Assembly: GCA_964058805.1 (NCBI GenBank)
Contig: CAXKVV010001562.1
Coordinates: 1 to 15,094 of the forward strand
DNA from: Schoenoplectus triqueter
Taxonomy: Eukaryota; Streptophyta; Magnoliopsida; Poales; Cyperaceae
DNA: 15,094 nucleotides
Reading direction: 5' to 3'
Position 1 is the first letter of the stretch. Each line of letters begins with the position of its first letter. The notes under the pieces were generated by a model. It did not search any database. It was not told the origin of the DNA and worked only from the letters and a program-made list of their open reading frames with translations. The position numbers and the translations under genes are program-made. Below are positions 1 through 8,750 of this stretch, in pieces.

Positions 1-8
1 CATTTAGG

Positions 9-240
9 ACTACTCTTTGAATACTCTGTCTAATTTAGGTTTAGTGAGCGTACGCTCGTTGATCTGGTGTATGAGAAAGATTCAGTTCAGCGATTTGCCT
101 TTTGTTCCCACGAGTACGTACGCACATGCAAGTGTGCGTTGACGTACACGGGGAGCTTAGGGGAAATGCTGCCGAATTTTTCTCAAACACCAGATGGACG
201 AGTGTATGCTCGCTAATGAGATAAAGTATTCAAAGAGTGG
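9..240. repeat. Long nested imperfect inverted repeat in the CACTA element
   Basis: Arms at 41-78 and 179-216 are reverse complements at 32 of 38 positions. An outer pair (12-25 with 225-238) shares ACTCTTTGAATACT exactly. Weaker complementarity continues inward to an apex near 124-130, where the CGCAC/GTGCG-rich sequence around 119-124 pairs with 131-137. As RNA the whole block could fold into one stem-loop of about 230 nt. It sits just upstream of the transposase-associated ORF, so it may be 5' untranslated or subterminal sequence of the element. Its role is not known. Confidence 0.8.
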
Positions 241-321
241 GTTAGGATGGTTGGCCAACCCGAAATCAAATGCGGACCTTATACCAGATATATGATATGT
301 ACGCATTTTTAACCTTTTCAG

Positions 322-558
322 ATGGATTCAAGAATTTGGATGTATGACAGACGAGACACAGATGAATATATGATCAGACTTAATGAATTTTTAGAGTGTG
401 TTAGAAAAAATCAAAGTGTGACCGGTGAGCGACATCTTCCTTGTACTTGCCGAAAGTGCCAGAATGTTCTGAGACAACCCACTATCAAAGTTTTAAAAGA
501 TCATTTAATTTTTAATGGATTTCAATCGGGGTACACCCGATGGGTAAGGCACGGATAG
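322..558 (+). pseudogene. Transposase-associated domain remnant of a CACTA tnp2-type transposase
   Basis: The 78-residue reading frame resembles the transposase-associated domain found at the N terminus of plant TNP2-type CACTA transposases. It starts MDSRIWMYDRR, has the CTCRKCQN cysteine motif (CxCxxC, residues about 41-46) and ends in the conserved F.GYTRW..HG segment. The ATG directly follows TTTTCAG, which could be a splice acceptor. The frame stops right after WVRHG, where family members continue into a linker and the DDE transposase core. No such core follows, so this cannot make an active transposase. Directly downstream are two diverged tandem copies of a sequence of about 47 bp (589-682). 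Confidence 0.8.
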
Positions 559-588
559 CCCAAAGAATATGTAGGGAATGTAGCTTCG

Positions 589-682
589 GGTATTGATTTA
601 CAGAAAAAATTGGGGGCTAAAAATAATATAGATTCAGGTATTGATGTACAAGAAGAATTGAGATGAAAATAATATAGATTCA
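589..682. repeat. Two-copy tandem repeat, about 47 bp per unit
   Basis: Units at 589-636 and 637-682 both begin GGTATTGAT and end AAAATAATATAGATTCA, with a few substitutions and a 2-bp length difference. They lie in the former linker of the transposase remnant and probably arose by local duplication during decay. Confidence 0.75.
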
Positions 683-839
683 TGGAAGTCTTCACGGATG
701 ATTGAGTCTCCACACAGACCATGCAGATTTGGTGTTGGTGAGTAATTTCAAAATAACTACCTCGAATCAAATTGATAATAATTTATTACATATGTGGTAA
801 CAATCGATATATGTATATGTATGTAGGTATTGCAAGAAT

Positions 840-1695
840 TTGATGGATTCCATTACCTACAGGAGATTTAAAATTATGGATATTGTCTTGTGCTCACCTG
901 AACTAATGAAGCTGGATCATGGTAAAACAATGACGAGATACGTATTACGAGTTGCAGAGTTTACGAAGGACGATGGATACATCTTTTTGCCGTATATATA
1001 GGAGTAAGAATTACTCGATCTTATTCTAAAACCCTAGTTAATTATCCTTTATATATATTTTGCATCTAATTAACAAAGCCTTTAATTGTAGCAAACATTG
1101 AATTCTTCTTGTTGTGCATTATCATAGCTGCATATTGTATTATGCGAATTCAATGAACGCTCAAGTTTGCTCTGAATGCGTAAGTATTCTTATACTTGTT
1201 CAATTTTTAAACATCTGTACAAATCTTAAAAATTCGCTTGCGTTATTGGCAACTGCACAACTCAAGTAAACTTTTGGGAGTAAATGATCCATTGGTTTTT
1301 CGACAGATTCCGGTATGGTTACATATTATATAATTAGCGTTATGATTAATTATAATTAATAATTTCCTTGTACATCATGCATAATTATGTGTATTAACCT
1401 ATTATTGTTATATTTATAATTATTATTAGTGCCCTACACAACCTAGCGGCAACGAGTGCGGATATTATGTCATGCGGAACATGATTGAAATCATCAGAAA
1501 TTATTCATTAAATGGTTTTCCTAAGGTGAGTAGAAATAAAATATACATAATTAAATTTATTAGTTTTTTAATATATATTTACATATATACTAATCATTTT
1601 TTTTTCAGAGCATCAAAACCTAGAATTCTTTAACATCGACCGAGTACGAGGAAGTAAAAAAATATTGGGTTGAGTTTGTGATTTCCTTATTTTGA
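840..1695 (+). pseudogene. Ulp1/C48-like cysteine protease remnant of the CACTA element
   Basis: Plant CACTA elements often carry a C-terminal domain related to Ulp1 (SUMO-protease) peptidases. Pieces remain in order. 840-998 reads LMDSITYRRF... to DDGYIFLPYI, then a TAG at 999-1001. An exon at 1430-1525, flanked by AG and GTGAG, encodes CPTQPSGNECGYYVM and following residues, with the family's Gln and the nucleophilic Cys in the ECGYYVM motif. A last piece reads STEYEEVKKYWVEFV and stops with TGA at 1693-1695. The segment carrying the catalytic His (expected in an HW motif after the FLPY stretch) is degraded around 1090-1180, and stops interrupt the joins. Introns at about 1526-1608 and before 1430 look authentic. 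Confidence 0.75.
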
Positions 1696-1915
1696 CATTT
1701 TTTTATCAAGTTTTAATATTTTGTAAATATTTGATATATTTTATTGTATTATGTGTGCACGTTAGATAAATTAGTTAATTAGATGTAGTTAATTTATAAT
1801 TAAATGTAGTTATTATTATTTTTGTAAAAATGCATGTGATGAAAATATTATATATGGCTAGTATATATGGGCTAGTCACAGAAATAAAAAGAATAATTTA
1901 AAAAAAAATATTTTT

Positions 1916-2187
1916 ACAGCGGTTTTTATGAAGAAACAGCTGCTAAAGAATTAAAAAAAATATTTACAACGGTTGTTATGAAAAAACCGCTGTAAAATGT
2001 GATGTTTACAGCTGGTTTTAAGGTAAAAACCGATGTAAAATGTGATGTTTACAGCGGTTGTTATATAAGAACCACTATAAATAATTTGCAGCGGTTTTCA
2101 ACAAAACTGCTGTTAAACTTTGCAGCGCTCCCAATAACAGCGGTTGTACAACCGCTGCTAACTGGGGGAAATAACCGTTTGTAAAAG
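1916..2187. repeat. CACTA subterminal repeat array (ACAGCGGTT / AACCGCTGT)
   Basis: About a dozen exact or diverged copies of a motif near TTTACAGCGGTT and its reverse complement AACCGCTGTAAA alternate over 270 bp. Examples are 1916-1924 (forward), 1985-1996 (reverse) and 2049-2058 (forward), with further copies near 2090, 2140 and 2150. An exact 22-bp unit recurs at 1991-2012 and 2034-2055. Arrays like this next to CACTA termini are the binding sites for the element's transposase (TnpA-type) proteins. The open frame that runs through here (1999-2184) is repeat sequence, not a gene. Confidence 0.85.
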
Positions 2188-2194
2188 CTTATTT

Positions 2195-2205
2195 GCGGTG
2201 TAGTA
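2195..2205 (+). other. Probable right terminus of the CACTA element
   Basis: GCGGTGTAGTA ends the repeat-rich region and is followed by unrelated AT-rich DNA. It matches the reverse complement of a CACTACACCGC-type terminus except for the outermost base (A instead of G). No second copy of this end is visible in the window. Confidence 0.55.
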
Positions 2206-4010
2206 TATATTTTTTTTCTGCATGATAAGCTTTTCTCGTACGGTATTTTTTATGCGATATTTTTTATTGAACAATACCCCCATCCTTCAATTTTGCACGC
2301 AACCGAATTTGATTCCATTCAATGATAGAACGTCCACATCGAAGCAAATGAGATCAAATTATTAAGTCAAAATGCAACTATTCCTAAATTTTTAATTATT
2401 TGTCAAATAATGTATCCATGGACACATCATGTCATCATAAATAAATTCATTCATCTTGATAAGTGTATTCATTCATCACGAAAAATACACAAAGAGATAG
2501 CAACTCATAGTAGAAATATGGTATATTGAATGGAATTTTCTTTTTCAACAAAAGAAAGAGCAACCAGTTTCAAACCGTTTATTTCAACAACGCAAATGGA
2601 ATGAACTCCAAAGCTGAACTTCTAAATCCGATGGTAAGTCCAAGATACTGAGATTAGATACAAGACGGATCAAAAAATATATTTGAGAACAAGTTTTTAA
2701 TCTAGTGGCATAAGTAATGTTTTTTGTGTGAGAGATCGCACATATGGAATTCAAATGGAGTCATTTTTGAATATTTAAAAGTTAGATAATTTAGACTCTC
2801 ATCTTTATTAAAAAAATAGATAAAATTTTTAACAGGCTGGATCCGGATTTAATTAGGGTAATTTTCAAGCTCGGTATTACGTTTCTAAAACTCACTAGGC
2901 ACAGACCATTGGACATTGTTTAAAGCATTGATAAAACCAATTCAGAGATTGCGTGTGATATAAGTTTAACATGTTGTTAGAGATGTGCCTAACTTATCAC
3001 ATGTCAAATACCGTAAACTGCTATAGTTAAAACATTTCAACGCACCCTTACCAAATGCCAGATGAGAAAAAAAAATATGTTTTTACTATTTCACTGAATT
3101 AAACAAATAAAAAAATTATTCAGTGAAATACTTGCTTCGCAGAAAAAGAAAATGAGATGATAGCTAAGCATGCAGTTAATCTATCCACACTAGATTTTAT
3201 ACATTGCAAATATATGTTATTTTTTCTTGTATGGCTGTATCTGACCACACTTCCACATGCATTGATGCTACACTGGGCCACTTAAGTTTGGACTGTACCA
3301 TTAATACAACCAATTAGAGAACAACTGCAATATTATCAATTAATCATAGACAAGCCAATGGTCAAGATCTTCAAGCATTGTACCAGAATCTCAGAATAAA
3401 GATAAATTGACAATGCTTTTGAGTATAGCAAACTCTTAAAGGAGAAACAAGGAAATAATTAGTTGCAAATTGGAACAATGCCACATGTAACTGGTTGTAG
3501 GCTTGAACGGGGACATTTTAATGGTCAATACAGTGATCAGAGATCTTTTTAATTATTCTCAAAAGACATGTTGTGTTGATTTGCTTTCGGATATTGTTCT
3601 AAGGAAATTTCCCCAGAAGGTTTTGTTTGGTTCAGGACTTCAGGGGATTGTTTATTTGTATGTATTGGGGACAGTGATTTCGAAACCTAAAATTCCTATA
3701 GTATAGGAATTTTTGCGAAGTTTTGAATCACAATCTTTAAAACAATTTTTTCCAAATAAAAAATGCCTGAAATTTAAGGTACATCTTGAACTTACGGTAG
3801 GGGTCGGTGCAACTTCACAACTCACAAGAGATCTAGAATAAATTAGATTAAATTAAATTAAAATCGATGACGTTATTGTGGCAATATAATTTAATTAGTT
3901 TAAGCCATAAGTTCAATAAAATTAAAATCTAAGATATGAATAATCCGAATTATGCTCGAGACATCAAACTGAAGTTGAAGACTATGCTAATCTACTAGAG
4001 GAGAGATTTT
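2206..4010. other. Intergenic region without recognisable genes
   Basis: AT-rich sequence with stops in all frames. The longest open frame (3503-3706, 67 codons) has no recognisable domain, start context or splice-linked continuation. The only structure noted is a short hairpin at 3087-3130. No RNA gene or transposon terminus was recognised. Confidence 0.6.
3087..3130. repeat. Short perfect hairpin, 13-bp stem
   Basis: TATTTCACTGAAT at 3087-3099 is the exact reverse complement of ATTCAGTGAAATA at 3118-3130, separated by 18 AT-rich bases. It may be a small MITE remnant or chance in AT-rich DNA. There is no functional evidence. Confidence 0.5.
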
Positions 4011-4171
4011 GGGTTTGTTTGGCAAATCAAGAAATAGTCTCGGAAGAATGGTAATTTTGAAAGAGAGATAGAATAATATATTTTTGGAAGAATGATATTC
4101 TTGACTATTTGGAAGAGTGAAAATATCGTTTGACAGTTGTTAATCAGAATAGTTAAAATATGGATAATTAT

Positions 4172-4790
4172 GATACTAACAATGATGATGATGATGATAA
4201 TAACAGTAAAAAAATAATGATAATATAATAATAATAAAATAATGATCATAATAATATTATAGAAATATAAACATAATAATAATATAATAATAAAAATATA
4301 ATTATAATCATAATCATAATAATATAATAATAAATAATCATAATTATAATAATATAATCATAATATAATAATACAATACAACATAATCAAATAATAAAAA
4401 AATAATAATCATAATCATGATAATAATAATCATAGTCATAATCATAATAATATAATAATAATGATTAATCATAATCATAATAATATAATAATAATTATTA
4501 ATCATAATAATATAATAATAATATGATCATAATAATATAATAATAATATGATCATATTCATAATCATAATATGATAATATAATACTAAAATCATAATTAT
4601 TATAATATAATAATAATAAAATTAATCATATAATAATAATACTAATAGTGATGTTAATATAATAATAACAATAATTATAATAATAATAATATAATAATAA
4701 TAATAAATAAATAAATAAATAATCATCATAATCATGATAAAAATATAATAATAAATCATAATCATAATATAATAATATAAGAGTGGGAAT
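4172..4790. repeat. Long TAA/TCA trinucleotide microsatellite region
   Basis: Roughly 600 bp consist almost entirely of ATAATAATA and ATCATAATCATA units with short interruptions, starting from a GATGATGATGAT run near 4182. A smaller AT-rich tail of the same kind continues after the foldback (5144-5180). A 21-bp exact match between 4376-4396 and 5155-5175 suggests that the foldback interrupted or co-expanded with the array. No gene is present. Confidence 0.85.
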
Positions 4791-4818
4791 CCATTGACAA
4801 TGGGTTATTTTGACAACA

Positions 4819-5134
4819 TTGACAATGAACCTATAAATAAATATAAAAAAATCTTAAAAATGAAAAACAATTTATATATGTGTTCTTCTACATTTAGATT
4901 GATGGTCATTCAAATTTCATACAATTTCATTATCATTTATAGTCCATCAAAGACCGTTAAATTGGAACCGTTATAAATTACATGAAAAATTAATGATCTT
5001 TGATGAACTATCAAACGATAATGAAATTGCATGAAATTTGAATGACCATCAATCTAAAGGTAGAAAAACACATCTATAAAATTTTTTCCATTTTTAAGAT
5101 TTTTTTGGTATTTATTTAGAGGTTCATTGTCAAC
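4819..5134. repeat. Foldback element with arms of about 145 bp and a 29-nt loop
   Basis: The left arm (4819-4960) and right arm (4990-5134) are reverse complements over almost their full length. The best core, 4893-4920 against 5031-5058, is a perfect 28-bp match. After one mismatch, 13 more bases pair. Overall identity by eye is about 85%. The loop is 4961-4989. The left side carries an extra partial copy of the end motif ATTGACAATG near 4794. The structure fits a foldback MITE or a young inverted-repeat locus able to give hairpin RNA. The open frame at 4794-4976 inside it has no coding support. Confidence 0.85.
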
Positions 5135-5345
5135 TGATCTCTTCTCATAATATAATACAACATAATCAAATAATAATCGTTATTCCGACTAGAGCTAATT
5201 GGATATACCACTTATAACTTGATATACCAGATTAACACTCCTCCGCACTCTTCTACTTAGTCTAAAATTCGTTTGACAAATTAATTCATGAGAATAACTA
5301 TTTTATTTTAACTTTTTACTATTCCACAAAGTACCAAACAAATCC

Positions 5346-6066
5346 TTTATTTTTAGCTTCTATAACAGAGAACAAAAAGTTACTGTACGAACTGGGCTTC
5401 CATGAATGCGTCGTAGGCAATGGGTTCTGGCTACAATGAAAAGTCCATACAATATTTTACAAGTGCGTGATATATACAAGTATAACTAAAGTTTCAGCTA
5501 GCAGGCAGTATTAGCATGCACCAAGTTTCTAATGAAACTTTTAAATATATTCCCGTGTTTCTTTATTACATTTCTTATTTCTATTTCCTGGATTAACGTT
5601 TATTGTTTTCCATTATTCCTGCAACAAGGTGAAATATTCAAGTTTCAAAACTACTCTAAACTCTCGAGAATGTCCATTCTGAATATTCCTCGCGAAATCC
5701 CTACACAACCAATTTTTTTTTTTAGGAACCTATACAACCAAGTTACTGTTGCGCCAACTAATTAACAAACTGGGTTTTTTCTGAACTACAACCAATTAAC
5801 AAACTGGGTTAAGACTGACAAGCATTAAGTGCTGGCCCAATAGGTCGACCGGCCTCAATATCGTGAAATAATAAAGCAAGGGAAATAAGATTTAACATAA
5901 TATTACTATACTAGGGGCATGACTTGGAATCGATCCTATTAGTTTAACTTTTTCATGTACATGTCTGGAATGCCAAACACATGAAAAATGGATATTAAAA
6001 CTGACATGAGATCTAGCCCTAACAAAACAAAATAAAACAATTATCAGGTTAGTAAAAGCCTCTATG
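5346..6066. other. Intergenic region; no gene recognised
   Basis: The longest frame (5532-5765, 77 codons) starts with a hydrophobic stretch that resembles a signal peptide, but it matches no family I know and is rich in AT-driven codons (F, I, L, N), so it is not called. The only repeat noted is a 22-bp near-exact direct repeat at 5755-5776 and 5789-5810. The region also holds the 3' flank of the DUF616 pseudogene. Confidence 0.55.
5755..5810. repeat. Direct repeat of 22 bp, two copies
   Basis: 5755-5776 and 5789-5810 share CAAC, then T or C, then AATTAACAAACTGGGTT, so 21 of 22 bases agree at a 34-bp period. It is probably a local duplication with no evident function. Confidence 0.7.
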
Positions 6067-7913
6067 TTACTCATATCCATTCATCCTTTGCCACTTTCTC
6101 AGAAAATGGGTTTTGACTTTCCGTTTATGACCCATGCTGTTGATCAGGTCTTCTCGGGTATATACTGGGAACATATATTCACACCCGTTAGGTTTAGCCA
6201 TCGCATGATATAAGCGAAGCTCAATTGGTCACTCGAGGTGAACCAAACCACCTCATTGAACCAAAGACACATGAATAAATTGGTGGAAGATGTGTGCTCT
6301 CTCACGATTATTGATGCTTCCACCAAAGCTGAAAATAAAGGAAATAAAAATAGTTATCTGAATTAATAATACCCTATGTGATCCCGTAATTATCTGTTTT
6401 ACAACAAACACACATTTCATTTATTTTCAACAAGTGTCAAAGTCTTGAAATTTGAAATGATAGTCATGTCAATAAACAGATGTCTTGATTGCCCCTGGAT
6501 CTGTTGCTTCTTCTTACCTAAGAATAAGGACCATGCTACTAAGATTGAGCAGCTGGGACCGGGGTATAGAAGTAATGAAACTAATCCATGCTACCATAAT
6601 ATATCAGTAAATGGACAAGGAAATGGACTGGAAAAATAAAGTCCTGCTTTTAAGGCAAAATAATGCAGGAGAAAAGAAATTTAATTGTCCCTTAATTTCT
6701 AAAAACTGAACCTTGCCCCCACGGACCTTATTTCAGTTTAATTTGATTTTAGGAAAAAAGTATATCACATCAAAGATTAGGAGAAAAACTGATTAAGTGC
6801 TCTAAGTTGTTGGCAAGTACCAAAAAGTTTCAAAATTAATCTTTTTTGCCATTAAAACGTTTGTCGTCAGGCATATCATTCAATTGATACTGCCTCAATT
6901 GCACCTCAACCTCTTCTGGTGTTGCCTTATTCTTTTTGACAATAGCTTTGGCTTCATCATACAGGTTGCTTCAGGCGCCATGCTCAGAGATTGCAAGCAC
7001 AGATCTGGTGCGCCAGAGAAGTGTTTCTAAAACGGCCAGCGGATCCCGCCTAAACTGGGATTTTAAGTCAACCCAGATCGGGTATCTGGCTTCTGGAAAT
7101 AGCCGGTGGCTCAGCATCTGATTCATATAGAGAGCTATCTCTTTTTAATATTGATGAATTTAAAAGCAAGCATATTTCTGCCAATGTAGACTCAGTCTAT
7201 CTGAAATAGTATGATTAACCAAAAGCATAGATAATAGCATAAAGCAAACAATAAAATGAATTAGTTATTTTATCATCTTGTGCCTATAGAATTGAAATTA
7301 AACTCAATTTTACTGATTTAGCATTTTGCAGAAGATCCCCAACTAAAGAACTTTATGGCAAAAAACCAAAAATAAAAGTGGTAAAGAAGAAAAAGCAATC
7401 ATGCCAGTCAGCATAGATACCACAGAAGATTTGTTCCTGGTGCACTACCACAATATGGAATTTCAAGTCCTTTAATTTGGAGAGAGGTACCAGTCGTTCC
7501 AATAGGTTGGTGGGGGTCGTCCCCACCACGAAATGCACATGCTGATTCCACTGCTTTGAATTTTCTCATATAGTATTTATCCTCGTCAGATATTCTAAAT
7601 CCTCCTTTCTCACAGTAGAATCCACAGTACACCTCAGCTGCTCCTTTCAGCTTAAAGAAAAAAGTGTTTCCTAAATAATAATATTCAATATCAGACATTT
7701 GAATTTACATGATTTAATATTAGACCTTGAAACTTTCTTCTCTTTCATGAAGAGATGGATATCCTGTGAAGGAATTGAAACTCCCACCCATTGTAGCATT
7801 CTCCTTTGGACAAGGTTCCCTTGATTTGTAATGAATTCTTTTTGTTGATAAATTGGGATCAACGGATGAAGGGAAATCAAGATCTCTCAGTTCTTCACGG
7901 CTCAGTATCTCAG
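6067..7913 (-). pseudogene. DUF616 family (TOD1/MUCI70-like) pseudogene, multi-exon
   Basis: Four exon remnants on the minus strand read in family order. 7726-7913 ends in FTGYPSLHEREESFK. 7477-7650 holds VYCGFYCEKGGFRISDEDK and ACAFRGGDDPHQPIG. 6841-7117 runs from MLSHRLFPEARYPIWVD through QFRRDPLAVLETLLWRT to KRFNGKK. 6067-6328 holds EASIIVREHT and NLFMCLWFNEVV. These match the plant DUF616 family, annotated as alkaline ceramidase TOD1 or MUCI70-type hexosyltransferase; its Golgi-type activity is disputed in the literature. Lesions are a TGA at 6971-6973 where relatives have Arg (CGA to TGA), a donor changed from GT to AT at 6839-6840, a +2 frameshift near 6172-6178, and loss of about 50 codons between 7118 and 7476. 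The N-terminal membrane-anchor exon was not found. A functional product is very unlikely. Confidence 0.85.
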
Positions 7914-8750
7914 CTACAAGCATATTGTAGCAATTTTTTTAAAGAAATTATCGTTAAATTATTTTTGAAACTCTTTTCTGCCAGAATAACAAGTGTTACC
8001 TCTTAGTAAATTTCTCATCCAGCCAAGATTTTAAAATGTATATTTCAATATCCTTGTACATCTGGGTTGATCACTACATAACATATACATAACATATATA
8101 TAACATATAAATACATATATAATTCAATATGCAAATTACATATACGGACATGTATTTGAAAAAAAAAATATTTAAATCGATCATTTATTTTAAAAATAAT
8201 TTAATATAAAATATTAATATAATTTTAAATTTTTGTATAAAATATTCTTAATACAATAATTTTTAAAAAAAATATTACGCAATATTATGCACTATTGAAT
8301 GCATTATCTTATGCATCCGGCGTTGTACTATATAAATATAAACGGACCATATATATTGCTATGCGGTTACATTTTAAAACAATGCATCCAGCTATGGAAC
8401 CAATGTACGGTGTCAGCAATGCTGAACCGTTCTGATTCGATTAAGTATATAACTCTTGAGTCGGTGCCATCCACAATTCAGGACGTTCAATTTCAAAGAG
8501 GCACCCTGCTCTGTACGGAGCACTCCAATGTCCCTGTACAATTTTACACGTCCCCAATGCCAGTGTATTCACTCTGTTTAGACTCACTAGTTCAAACTTC
8601 AAACTCAGTAATTCAAGAGCCCAGTGAACAACAAATCAGCAACAAAGTAAACAGTAGTTCAAATTCCATTTTGTCGAATATCGGTTTACAATGACTATTT
8701 CAAAAGGGAAGAAAATAAATAAGCAAACAAATGGTAAATACATGGATTTC
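7914..8750. other. Intergenic and probable RPS9 3' UTR region
   Basis: 8060-8290 is very AT-rich, with CATAACATATA-type short repeats. 8330-8750 has more balanced composition and lies directly downstream of the RPS9 stop codon, so part of it is expected to be RPS9 3' UTR on the minus strand. A 131-codon plus-strand frame (8299-8694) crosses it antisense. It has no domain I recognise and is treated as doubtful. No upstream exon of the DUF616 pseudogene could be identified here. Confidence 0.5.

Larger units (their letters stand above)
1..2205 (+). mobile_element. Decayed CACTA (En/Spm) transposon, 3' part; left end outside window
   Basis: The parts follow CACTA order on the + strand: an N-terminal transposase-associated domain (322-558), a Ulp1-like C-terminal protease remnant (840-1695), a dense block of ACAGCGGTT/AACCGCTGT subterminal repeats (1916-2187), then a terminus GCGGTGTAGTA ending near 2205. 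The canonical CACTA 3' end reads ...GTAGTG, so the last base has probably changed from G to A. The tnp2 catalytic core expected between the first two parts is missing, so the element is internally deleted and non-autonomous. The 5' terminal inverted repeat is not in the window, so the 3-bp target duplication cannot be tested. The class assignment is fairly secure; the exact right boundary is inferred. Confidence 0.8.
4011..5345. mobile_element. Possible terminal-inverted-repeat element enclosing microsatellite and foldback
   Basis: GGGTTTGTTTGG at 4011-4022 and CCAAACAAATCC at 5334-5345 are inverted copies with one mismatch. Over the outer 28 bp the ends agree at 20 positions, ending in a shared AATAGT. 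GGGTTTGTTTGG-type ends are common in plant hAT-like MITEs. The flanking 8-mers GAGATTTT and TTTATTTT match at 6 of 8 positions, which would be a decayed 8-bp target duplication. No transposase is encoded. The ends could be coincidental given the base composition, so the boundaries are tentative. Confidence 0.4.

Noticed and set aside
1999..2184. 61-codon plus-strand frame
   Set aside because: It runs entirely through the CACTA subterminal repeat array and reflects repeat sequence, not a protein.
3995..4249. 84-codon minus-strand frame rich in Ile
   Set aside because: It is largely a translation of the TAA/TCA microsatellite and its flank.
5532..5765. 77-codon frame with a signal-peptide-like start
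   Set aside because: It has AT-driven hydrophobic composition and no family resemblance, splice-linked continuation or promoter. A frame of this length is expected by chance in DNA this AT-rich.
6445..6639. 64-codon plus-strand frame
   Set aside because: It lies inside an intron of the DUF616 pseudogene on the opposite strand and matches nothing I know.
6936..7121. 61-codon plus-strand frame
   Set aside because: It is the antisense shadow of the conserved 6841-7117 exon remnant of the DUF616 pseudogene.
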